Below, in pieces: positions 16,668-24,522 of a stretch of DNA of 64,000 bases. The position numbers and the translations under genes are program-made. The notes under the pieces are model-generated. The model saw only the letters and a list, made by a program, of their open reading frames with translations, was not told where the DNA came from and did no database searches. Numbering within the stretch: the first letter of the stretch is position 1; every line of letters begins with the position of its first letter. The stretch covers positions 1-64,000 of the forward strand of contig USRX01000001.1 in the NCBI GenBank assembly GCA_900557275.1, written 5' to 3'. The DNA comes from an uncultured Roseburia sp. (GTDB lineage Bacteria > Bacillota_A > Clostridia > Lachnospirales > Lachnospiraceae).

Positions 16668-17990
16668 TTAGCAATATACCAGCGGATGCCTATATTCGTT
16701 TTTGATGCTTTGTCCGGTTCTGACAGTCAGGACACTGTTATAAATATGTGCAGCCTGTATGTCTGTACGCAGGAGCAGCTGCTGAGATGGGTTCAGATTT
16801 TTTTCCTCAGTGGCGAGACGGGTAAGGATCGGAATATCACTGTGCTGCCGCAATGCTTTTAACAGCGGAGATGCTTCTCTTCGCATCCCAAGGACGTGCA
16901 GATAAGGGGCATAGTCCAGATCCTGCAAAGCCTGATGCTGTCTGCAGTCGATGTCCAGAAGGTGGGAGAGCAGATAGCGGGAAACGGCGGTATAAGTCCG
17001 GTCTCTTGTTTTGAGAAGTTCCGTAAACTGTGTGAAAGAGACATACTGTTCCAGTGATTTTCGGGTGCGGTTGTCAAGGTCTGACGGCACTGTGCAGGAG
17101 CCTTCCATGGAAAATGATTGTGGAAGCAGGTCTTTTTGCCCGGAGAAATCCTGAAGCAATTTATAATGAAGCAACTGGGAAAAATCATTCGGGGTAACAG
17201 CGCCATATTTCTTCAACCAGTCCAGAAATGGCGGAAGGGCAGCTTCTGGAATCTGACCGTCTAATGCTGGCATTTCTAAAACAGAAGATCCGTTATTTGC
17301 AGAATGCTGTTTTGAAAAAAGAACTTCTGCATGGATGTTTTGCAGTTGCCGAAGCGTATCACGAATGGCAGTTGCAGAACTGTACTCTGGTGTCAGCTCT
17401 TTTTCGTGGTATGCAGCGCCCCTGCGAAGAATCATGCAGGGGATTAACGGAGCCTGCAGCTGTCGTATCGCTTTGAGATATTCAATGCCGAGGATATTAT
17501 TAGGACTATTCAGGACAGATACAGCGTCTGGATCGTTCAGATAGTTTCTTGCAGCAGATGCGCGTGCTGCAGGAAAAGAAAGTCCTTTTTTCAGTTCTGC
17601 TGCAAGAAGAGACTGAAAATCTTCTGGTTCTCTGGAAAAGAGGTTTGCCAGAGCTGTAAGCTGTTTGGGAGAATCTGATTCACAGCCAAATCCGAGATGC
17701 GTTACAACCCCGCTATGTGCAAACAGGCTGACGCCGCAGCGTGCAAAGGTCTCGGCACTTGATATGGCAGCACAGACCGGTAATTCCAGTACAAGGTCGG
17801 CTCCACATTCCAGTGCCATCCGGGCACGGACATATTTATCTGCACAGGCAGGCGCACCCCGCTGTACAAAATTCCCACTGATCAGTGCAATAACATAGGA
17901 AGCCTCTGCTTCTTTACGGACACGCTGAATGTGATAAGCATGTCCGTTATGAAATGGATTGTATTCTGCGATAATACCGGCAATGTTCAT
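16668..17990 (-). CDS. tmcAL: tRNA(Met) cytidine acetate ligase
   Basis: A 440-residue protein of the TmcAL/YlbM family, which uses acetate and ATP to form N4-acetylcytidine at the wobble base of elongator tRNA-Met. The nucleotidyltransferase motif IAGIIAEYNPFHNGHAYHIQ is at the very N-terminus, and SGNFVQRG, LVLELPVCAAISSAETFA and SPNNILGIEYLKAI follow. The chosen ATG (17990) has AGGAGA 7 nt upstream and begins MNIAGII; an in-frame ATG 33 nt earlier lacks such a site. It is preceded by a long inverted repeat in its leader. Confidence 0.92.
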   Translation of the reverse strand: MNIAGIIAEYNPFHNGHAYHIQRVRKEAEASYVIALISGNFVQRGAPACADKYVRARMALECGADLVLELPVCAAISSAETFARCGVSLFAHSGVVTHLGFGCESDSPKQLTALANLFSREPEDFQSLLAAELKKGLSFPAARASAARNYLNDPDAVSVLNSPNNILGIEYLKAIRQLQAPLIPCMILRRGAAYHEKELTPEYSSATAIRDTLRQLQNIHAEVLFSKQHSANNGSSVLEMPALDGQIPEAALPPFLDWLKKYGAVTPNDFSQLLHYKLLQDFSGQKDLLPQSFSMEGSCTVPSDLDNRTRKSLEQYVSFTQFTELLKTRDRTYTAVSRYLLSHLLDIDCRQHQALQDLDYAPYLHVLGMRREASPLLKALRQHSDIPILTRLATEEKNLNPSQQLLLRTDIQAAHIYNSVLTVRTGQSIKNEYRHPLVYC

Positions 17991-18013
17991 GTTTTTGTCT
18001 CCTGATGTTGCTG

Positions 18014-18071
18014 ATGTACGCACGAAAACTTCTTTTCAGAAATATTTGTTTAGAAGATTTCGTGCGTACAT
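18014..18071. repeat. 20-bp inverted repeat in the tmcAL leader
   Basis: ATGTACGCACGAAAACTTCT (18014-18033) pairs with AGAAGATTTCGTGCGTACAT (18052-18071) with one mismatch around an 18-nt loop. There is no T-run. The ends match those of the inverted repeat at 6181-6227. Confidence 0.75.
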
Positions 18072-18139
18072 GATTTTATAAAATGTATTATAACGTAATA
18101 AGAACGGTTGTGACAATCAGATATTTTGTAAAAAAAGAG

Positions 18140-18186
18140 TTGCAATCAAAAGGGAGATATGATAACATATCATTTGTTGATTGCAA
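18140..18186. repeat. Nested palindrome directly before tRNA-Leu
   Basis: TTGCAATCAA (18140-18149) and TTGATTGCAA (18177-18186) enclose a second hairpin, GATATG-ATAA-CATATC. The right arm ends 4 bp before the tRNA. It could be a promoter-region operator, a processing signal or an old integration scar. Confidence 0.6.
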
Positions 18187-18190
18187 CAAT

Positions 18191-18272
18191 GCCGATGTGG
18201 CGGAATTGGCAGACGCACTTGACTCAAAATCAAGCGGTTCATCCCGTGCCGGTTCGAGTCCGGCCATCGGCA
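18191..18272 (+). tRNA. tRNA-Leu (anticodon CAA)
   Basis: An 82-nt class II tRNA: acceptor stem GCCGATG/CATCGGC, anticodon stem CTTGA/TCAAG with loop CTCAAAA (anticodon CAA), a variable arm and T-arm GCCGGTTCGAGTCCGGC. CCA is not encoded. Confidence 0.95.
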
Positions 18273-18279
18273 TTCATAG

Positions 18280-18324
18280 AAAAGCTGTTGCCTTATGAAA
18301 TGACATAGGGTGGCAGCTTTTTTT
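18280..18324 (+). terminator. Terminator after tRNA-Leu
   Basis: AAAAGCTG (18280-18287) pairs with CAGCTTTT (18314-18321), and a T-run follows. Confidence 0.75.
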
Positions 18325-18330
18325 GCGTGA

Positions 18331-18359
18331 TTGATTTTTACGGATACTTTGTGTATGAT
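18331..18359 (+). promoter_or_regulatory. Predicted promoter of the kinase cassette
   Basis: TTGATT (18331-18336) and TATGAT (18354-18359) are 17 nt apart, 46 bp before the ATG at 18406. Confidence 0.55.
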
Positions 18360-18405
18360 GATTGATAGAAAAAGTGCTGAAAGATAAAGAAATGGGGAAA
18401 CAAAA

Positions 18406-20517
18406 ATGAAGGATCAGGATAACATGCATCGTGTTTCAAACAGAGTGTCGTCCAATCGGACAGCAGTATTTGAAGCAAAGATCACACACTGGTATGAAGA
18501 TGAGGCAAAACCGAGACAGGAATCTTCCGGCAGACATCAGAAAACGGTTGCTGTAGAATTACAGAACTGGGAGGATTTGTATACGATTCCTGATACAGCA
18601 AAACTGTTACAGACATTGCATCGGGTGCCGTTTTACCGGTATATGATCCGCTATCTGGTATATACGTTTAATAAAGAGCTGGAAAAAGAAGCAGAACGGC
18701 AGGGGATGGATTGCTCACAGGGATGGGAAGAGCGGTATGCCGGTTGTCTGATCTCGGAGAGGGAACGGGAAGCTGCCAGTGGAAGATTGCGATATCTTAC
18801 AGAACTTGTGTGGAATGCTTTTCTGAAAAATGGTTGTAAAGCTGTCGGACGGACAGAAAAGATCCGGGGAAATCTGAAAGGCACGCAAAAATGGGATCGG
18901 GAAGATCTGGAAACGGTGCTTTACGGGGAACGTATCTCCACCGGCAATTTTTTTATGCTGGCATTCGGTCTGCATATGACATATGAGGATCTGACGTTGT
19001 TTTTGCAAAAAGTGCTGAAACGGTCAAAACTGAATCTCTGGAACGTGGATGAATTTCTGATCTATATCTGTTTTCACTGGATAAAAGGCGATCGAATGGC
19101 TTTTTATCAGTGGGGAAAAGAAAACTGGGAGACAGTTCCGGCAAAGGAAAGGATTTTTTCTGCACCAAAGCAGACCGCTGTTATTCAGACAGAACTGGAT
19201 CACATTTTACAGGGGCTGGAACAGACAGATTCCCAGGAATCGTTGGAAGATATATCAGAAGCAGCCTCTGACGTTTTGGCGGGATATAAATATCTGATCG
19301 AGCGAAAAGGCGACTATCGCAGAACCGCATTAAAATGTGCAGGACAGCGTCTGGGGGAATTTAAGGAACTCTGTCAGGAGGATATGGAGGAGTATCTGTT
19401 CTCTTTTAAAGAAGAACAAAAGTATGCCCATGGAAATGTCCGTGTCGTTTATGATGCAGAACAGGGGATCCGTATTCCAGCAGGAACCAGATTTTCACAG
19501 AATGTAAAAAACAAAGATGGCAGACAGGAAACGGTATGGTACACGGCGTTGGAAACGGTATCGGAAGAACCGTTACAGGAGCTGGAACTGGATATCAACG
19601 TTATCTGTACGGAAGCGACAGCAAAACATGCAAAGAATAAAGAAAATATCGGATATCTGCCAAATAAGGCGGTACTGGAAACAAATCTGGACGGTATTTT
19701 GGAAGCAACCGCTTTTCATGCCATTGCAAAACCGGTAAAGAAAAAGACAGATCCGGAAAATGACTATCATGTGACGGGAGTCGTTCGTATTGTCTGTGTG
19801 CCGGGAACGATCATAGCGGAGGGGACTCCGTTTTATGCCGGCGGATATACGTATCTGGCTGCAAAGAAGACGGTATGTGAGGCAGTGGCAGAAGTTCCGG
19901 TAAAATGCGAAAAGGAAGACTGGGAAGCTACGATCAATCAGGTTCAGGTCTGCGAGAGTTCTTTGAAAGGACTGAAACGTGTAGGAAATACAAAGATCAG
20001 CTTACGGTCTGCAAAAGACGAGGAAGAGAATAGGATCGGTGGTTCGTTGTATCGATATCTGTATACGCCGTCAGAGGATCTGATCTGTGGAGATAATTCC
20101 ATCAGCGATAAAAATGCGGAATATCTGCCGGAAATCCTGGATGGAACGATGTTTTCTGCAACAAAATTATGGCAGATTGAGAAACAAAAGGAGATCGAGA
20201 TCACAAGAAATGATATTCTGACTCTTTCATTTCTTGCACAGATGGCGGAGATTGAATTTGACCAGTCAGAGTATATGGAGATCCAGGCGAATGCGAATGA
20301 AGCAGATACGATACGGCAGGAGCTATTTGAAGAGCGATATGCAGATTTCCTGATTCAGACGAACCGGGATCTGACGATCTGTGGATTTCAGGGGTTATAT
20401 CTTGCAGATCCTTATGACTGCATGCTTGCATATCTTACGACCTGTTCAGAACCACTGACTGCATTTCGAAATCTGTGGGCAGTTTATCTGGATTATCAGA
20501 AAAACAGACAGTTGTAA
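18406..20517 (+). CDS. Protein of unknown function with helical N-terminus and baseplate-J-like beta repeats
   Basis: A 703-residue protein I do not recognise. Residues 1-340 are mostly helical, with Trp- and charge-rich segments. Residues about 345-440 (GIRIPAGTRFSQN, VWYTALETV) and about 455-540 (RIVCVPGTIIAEGTPFY, YTYLAAKKTV) look like two copies of the beta module of phage baseplate J/gp47-type proteins: a PxGTxIxxGTxF turn followed by an F-x-T-like strand. No signal peptide or membrane helix is seen. It is first in a three-gene same-strand cassette with a kinase and a 182-residue protein. The start has GGGGAAA upstream. The baseplate resemblance is by pattern only; no tail tube, sheath or spike gene is nearby. 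Confidence 0.75.
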   Translation: MKDQDNMHRVSNRVSSNRTAVFEAKITHWYEDEAKPRQESSGRHQKTVAVELQNWEDLYTIPDTAKLLQTLHRVPFYRYMIRYLVYTFNKELEKEAERQGMDCSQGWEERYAGCLISEREREAASGRLRYLTELVWNAFLKNGCKAVGRTEKIRGNLKGTQKWDREDLETVLYGERISTGNFFMLAFGLHMTYEDLTLFLQKVLKRSKLNLWNVDEFLIYICFHWIKGDRMAFYQWGKENWETVPAKERIFSAPKQTAVIQTELDHILQGLEQTDSQESLEDISEAASDVLAGYKYLIERKGDYRRTALKCAGQRLGEFKELCQEDMEEYLFSFKEEQKYAHGNVRVVYDAEQGIRIPAGTRFSQNVKNKDGRQETVWYTALETVSEEPLQELELDINVICTEATAKHAKNKENIGYLPNKAVLETNLDGILEATAFHAIAKPVKKKTDPENDYHVTGVVRIVCVPGTIIAEGTPFYAGGYTYLAAKKTVCEAVAEVPVKCEKEDWEATINQVQVCESSLKGLKRVGNTKISLRSAKDEEENRIGGSLYRYLYTPSEDLICGDNSISDKNAEYLPEILDGTMFSATKLWQIEKQKEIEITRNDILTLSFLAQMAEIEFDQSEYMEIQANANEADTIRQELFEERYADFLIQTNRDLTICGFQGLYLADPYDCMLAYLTTCSEPLTAFRNLWAVYLDYQKNRQL

Positions 20518-20577
20518 GAATATAGAAACACATATAATAAATTATGAAAATGATAAGAGAAATATGAAAGGTAACGT

Positions 20578-23241
20578 TTGGTGAACAGACAGTATAGTGC
20601 AGATATAGAACAACAGACAGATAATGTTAATGCTAAACGATGTGTGACGGAACTATACGGAGAAAATCCGGACAAAGATTTGAACTCTAGGGTAAAACGG
20701 GTTCCCTGGAGCGGCATCCGGATACTGACATTTTATGATGTTGAAGGGCATCCGTATCAGAGAAAAGTACTGATTGACCGTGTGATCGGCATGGGCGCAT
20801 CCTGCATCTGTTATGCGGTGGAGGCTGATTTTGGAGATGAAAACATTCATAAAATGATTCTGAAACAGTTCTGCCCGGAACCAATGATGTCGGTAAGGGA
20901 AAAAGAACATCTGGCAGTTTTGTTTGAACAGGCATATGTGCTTCAAAATGACCTTGCAAATATTGATGAGCTGATGGATCTTATCGTGCGTCCTTATGAA
21001 AAATATTTTTCTGATACGGAACGGTATATTCTGTATGAGGCGAATTACGGGGACAGTCTGGAAAAACGGGAGGCGAAAGATTTAAAGATGCAGCTTCGTG
21101 TAATGCAGGAGCTCTCTGCTGCGTTACAGCGGCTGCACAGTTACGGGATTGTCCACATGGATTTAAAACCGGAAAATATATTGTGGACAGAGTATGGCGG
21201 AATCAAGTTTTTCGATTTTGATGCTGCAATCATTCTGAACCGCATAGAAGAAGTACATGAGATACGGGGAGACATGGAAAATAGAGGGTTGTTAGCTCCG
21301 GAACTTCGTGATATGTCTGAATTCGAGCAGAATAAAAAGCTGCTCCTGCATCCGAGAGTCGATATCTATGCAGTGGGAGCAATGCTGTTTTTCTGGTTTT
21401 TTCAGTGTTTTCCGACAGAATGGGATAATGAGAGCAGTGGGAACTGGGAGCTGCGATTACAGGAATTGTTTGATACCTGTTTCAGGGGAGAGTTGAACGA
21501 AGCACAGCAGCAACTGCTGGTTCATATTTTGCAAAAGAGCACAGACATTTCCATCGGACGAAGAGGCCGTTACCGTAAGGCCGGGGAGATGGCAACAGAT
21601 CTCAAGGTATTGCTTCAGGAAAAGCAATCTGCAGAAATGAGCCGGCAGGAACAGATCTGTGAAGTGAATTATCGTCTGCTGGCAGCTTATTTTCTGTGGA
21701 AGCATCCTTTGTATCCTTATATTAGCGAGGGAATGGACGGAAAGCAGTTAGATGTAGTTTTATTTGGGTCAGCTCCTATAAGAGAATCGTTTTTTCTGCA
21801 TATTTTTTCCTGTGCACAGATGCCGGAGGTGCAACTTCGGATTCATATTGTTGCAGAGGATGCGTATTCCTTTGCGCAAATCCTTCTGCTTCAGTTCCCA
21901 CAGTTGAAAACAACAGTAGAAATGATCTTTGAGGATGAAGTGCAGCCGTTAAGTCTGGATACAGAGATTACATCGAAACCGCTTGCACGGCTGTATTTTT
22001 ATAATTGTACAGAAACGGCAGAGGCCGGGGCACAATGGATGCAGGAGTGGATACACCGGATGGAAGAACGGCATCCGGAGAGAATAATCTTGCCCTATAT
22101 GATTTTGCATATGGCAGATGGAGAACAGAACTATCAAATGGCTGATCAGATGAATCAATCCTTTTCGATGAGAGAATGGAAGGAACCGTCTGTCGCTTTT
22201 CTTGGTTATGGGGATGATCGGGGAGATGGGTATCGTTTGCGCAGCCATAAGTCTCTTCCCGGACATCTGCAGATGGATGTGTTTGGAATGAATGCGAAAT
22301 ATTCCATCGAAGAAAAAGACTTTGAGCATGATATTGGAAAACTTGCATTTTTTATACATTGTTATTATGCAAAAGAGTGGAATCCGGATTGTACCGAAGA
22401 GGAATTGAAAAATCAGTTTTATTCAGAACCTTATTTGATACATTCTTCCATGCGCAGCGCCCTGTCTGTTCCGTACAAACTTTTTTGCGCGGGAATTGCA
22501 GTGAATGAAAACACATCAGAACATTTTTGTGAATGGGTATTGGAGAAAAAAGATACAGAACCCGGTCTCTATAAGCGGATGCTTGCAATGGAACATAAAA
22601 GCTGGCTTTGTTTTATGATCATGGAAGGCTATCAGCGGCCATCGGAGAAAGTACTGAGAAAATATGCATTTTCCGGTCGGAATGATCAGAGAGACCGACG
22701 GCATAAACTGCATCCTTGTATCAGTGAATTCAGAGCGGAAACGGGAATGCCGTTATCAAAACTGTCAAAAAATGAATGGGATCTTTTGACAGCAGTGGAT
22801 ATGAAGGGGGATTCTGCGGAGGCATGGTGTGTATATGATGCGTTGGATCGTGTTTCTTTATTATTACACCAGATCTGTGAGAATAAAACCCGTCGGCTGG
22901 ATTTGTCGGCACAGTTTGAAAAACTAAGAGAGGAACTTGAACTGGAGGAAGCGGGAGAAGTTTTGTTTCAGGAGCTGCAGAAGCTGCAGAAAACGTATCA
23001 GGCTATGCTAGATGGTCAGGAGAGCGCTAACGAGTGCTGGGAGAACACCTGTGACAGATTTGAACATTTGATACGGAAACTGGAAGAAGAACAGGGGCTG
23101 TATGATGAAGAAATCCTAGATGCGTTTCAGATGATTCGGGAAGATATGCGTGTTGTAGTGGAACGAAACAGATATCATGATTACAAAAAAAGCGACGAAA
23201 GTATCTTATATGCGATTCCGGAGTTATTAAAACAAATGTGA
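20578..23241 (+). CDS. Protein kinase-like protein with Rossmann-like and RyR-like C-terminal regions
   Basis: An 887-residue multi-domain protein. Residues about 60-345 form a Ser/Thr kinase fold: glycine loop VIGMGASCICYA, Lys96 in MILKQF, catalytic loop IVHMDLKPENIL (Asp195, Asn200), DFD in place of DFG (Asp213) and APE at 240-242. Residues about 391-475 (LDVVLFGSAPIRESFF) resemble a nucleotide-binding Rossmann strand-loop-helix. Residues about 671-720 (MEHKSWLCFMIMEGY then KLHPCISEF) resemble a prokaryotic RyR-type domain. The start is TTG 20578 or GTG 20581 behind AAAGG; both are non-ATG. It lies 60 bp after the baseplate-like gene and is probably cotranscribed. The domain calls beyond the kinase are tentative. 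Confidence 0.75.
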   Translation: MVNRQYSADIEQQTDNVNAKRCVTELYGENPDKDLNSRVKRVPWSGIRILTFYDVEGHPYQRKVLIDRVIGMGASCICYAVEADFGDENIHKMILKQFCPEPMMSVREKEHLAVLFEQAYVLQNDLANIDELMDLIVRPYEKYFSDTERYILYEANYGDSLEKREAKDLKMQLRVMQELSAALQRLHSYGIVHMDLKPENILWTEYGGIKFFDFDAAIILNRIEEVHEIRGDMENRGLLAPELRDMSEFEQNKKLLLHPRVDIYAVGAMLFFWFFQCFPTEWDNESSGNWELRLQELFDTCFRGELNEAQQQLLVHILQKSTDISIGRRGRYRKAGEMATDLKVLLQEKQSAEMSRQEQICEVNYRLLAAYFLWKHPLYPYISEGMDGKQLDVVLFGSAPIRESFFLHIFSCAQMPEVQLRIHIVAEDAYSFAQILLLQFPQLKTTVEMIFEDEVQPLSLDTEITSKPLARLYFYNCTETAEAGAQWMQEWIHRMEERHPERIILPYMILHMADGEQNYQMADQMNQSFSMREWKEPSVAFLGYGDDRGDGYRLRSHKSLPGHLQMDVFGMNAKYSIEEKDFEHDIGKLAFFIHCYYAKEWNPDCTEEELKNQFYSEPYLIHSSMRSALSVPYKLFCAGIAVNENTSEHFCEWVLEKKDTEPGLYKRMLAMEHKSWLCFMIMEGYQRPSEKVLRKYAFSGRNDQRDRRHKLHPCISEFRAETGMPLSKLSKNEWDLLTAVDMKGDSAEAWCVYDALDRVSLLLHQICENKTRRLDLSAQFEKLREELELEEAGEVLFQELQKLQKTYQAMLDGQESANECWENTCDRFEHLIRKLEEEQGLYDEEILDAFQMIREDMRVVVERNRYHDYKKSDESILYAIPELLKQM

Positions 23242-23433
23242 TTGAACTAGCCGATTTTTAATATTCTAGTTACCGTTTTGGTTATAAAGGAACCGGTCAA
23301 AAAAACATTTCTAAACTGTGTTATAGTAGGGGCAACAGGTGGTGTGTCAGATAATATACGACATGTTGAAACAAGAAATCGCCAGGAAATGAATTGCTAG
23401 AAAGCACAGGGAAAGTGAAAAACGGAGTCCACG

Positions 23434-23982
23434 ATGAAGAAGGTCAGAAAAAAAGAAGAAAAGATCATATATGCGTATCGTCTCGGGTCAGACAGTGAGA
23501 TGGAGCGGATTATGGTACGGGAAGGGAAGATACGAAAAACAGCAGACGGCAGCTATGAACTCTTTTCCTCTGAAGCACATAATGACAGAGGGGAACAGGC
23601 AAAGTCTGGAGATTATTTTAAAGTGGATGGTTTAGGGAAGCCTTATGCGAATAAAAAAGAATGGTTTGAAGCACGGCACGTTTGTGCAGGAGAGAATCGT
23701 TATCGGCAGAAAGTGGAAATATATGCTGCATGGGAAGACGGAGATCCGGTGTCTGAACCGTTGCAATATCTGCTGGATCAACACCTTTTGAAGATACATA
23801 CAGAGGAGACGGCTTCATATTTTTCTGCAAAGATATGGGGAACAGAGCTGACTGCTGCCAGAGATGCGGTTCTGGTTTTTTATCAGATTGAACGGGATAA
23901 AGCAGGAACAATCCTTGAAGTGGATTTTAATCTGGTAGCCCGAAGCGAGTTTGACAGAACGTATCAATATGTGCTGTCGTAG
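23434..23982 (+). CDS. Conserved-looking hypothetical protein, third gene of the kinase cassette
   Basis: A 182-residue soluble protein of unknown function. A basic N-terminus is followed by a mixed alpha/beta sequence with the distinctive SGDYFKVDGLGKPYANKKEW around residues 53-72. The second half (YFSAKIWGTELTAARDAVLVFYQI) looks like a small sandwich or sheet domain. There is no signal peptide. It follows the kinase gene by 192 bp and has CGGAG before its ATG, so it may be in the same operon or have its own promoter. I recognise no catalytic motif. A 16-bp palindrome, AAATAATGCATTATTT, sits just after the stop. Confidence 0.65.
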   Translation: MKKVRKKEEKIIYAYRLGSDSEMERIMVREGKIRKTADGSYELFSSEAHNDRGEQAKSGDYFKVDGLGKPYANKKEWFEARHVCAGENRYRQKVEIYAAWEDGDPVSEPLQYLLDQHLLKIHTEETASYFSAKIWGTELTAARDAVLVFYQIERDKAGTILEVDFNLVARSEFDRTYQYVLS

Positions 23983-24056
23983 CAAATAATGCATTATTTA
24001 AACTGGATGAATTTTAATGCCGTAATTTCAAAAAGATGCAGATACAGAAAAAAATC

Positions 24057-24085
24057 TTGACATTTAAAGAAAATGGTTTTAATAT
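24057..24085 (+). promoter_or_regulatory. Predicted sigma-A promoter of the trp operon
   Basis: TTGACA (24057-24062) and TAATAT (24080-24085) are separated by 17 nt, just upstream of the T-box leader. Confidence 0.75.
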
Positions 24086-24109
24086 TTATCCATAAGTTTT
24101 AATACAGTA

Positions 24110-24420
24110 AAGCGAGAAACCGTTGAAACGGAGATAAAGACAGTTGTGCACGCACAGAGAGTCCGGGATGCTGAGAACCGGGTCGGAATGCAGGTTGTTA
24201 AATGGACCGTTGAGGGCGCAGGGAACCGTTGCCATACAGGCAGCCAAGTATCATGCGACGTGAGGACATACGTCAGTTGTCAGAGATATGTTTGTATCTT
24301 ACAGAGAGTGTGGCGAAGAAGCTGCAAATCAAGGTGGCACCGCGGGAAATGTAAATGATATTTTGACCCGTCCTTGACAGACAGAGTTTAGTACAATGTC
24401 TGCCAGGACGGGTTTTTTGT
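24110..24420 (+). promoter_or_regulatory. T-box riboswitch, tryptophan-specific, with terminator
   Basis: The leader carries the T-box sequence AAGGTGGCACCGCGG (24331-24345). A competing terminator follows: CCCGTCCT (24367-24374) pairs with AGGACGGG (24405-24412) ahead of TTTTTT. A UGG triplet (24203-24205) in the specifier region, followed by AC, fits tRNA-Trp. Uncharged tRNA-Trp would stabilise the antiterminator and allow trpE transcription. The genes that follow agree with the specifier. Confidence 0.9.
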
Positions 24421-24522
24421 TACAGAAAAATCATTCAGACAGGAACGGGGATTTCATCAGAGAAAGAAATGGAACAAAGAGGAATGTTTGACGTTTGGTG
24501 CAGGCAGAACAGGAGGTTTATC

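Noticed and set aside
18406..20517. Part of a prophage or contractile injection system
   Set aside because: Despite the baseplate-like repeats there is no sheath, tube, spike, lysin, capsid or integrase gene nearby.
24146..24358. A 70-codon frame upstream of trpE
   Set aside because: It lies entirely within the T-box leader and covers its conserved structural elements; it is RNA structure, not a gene.
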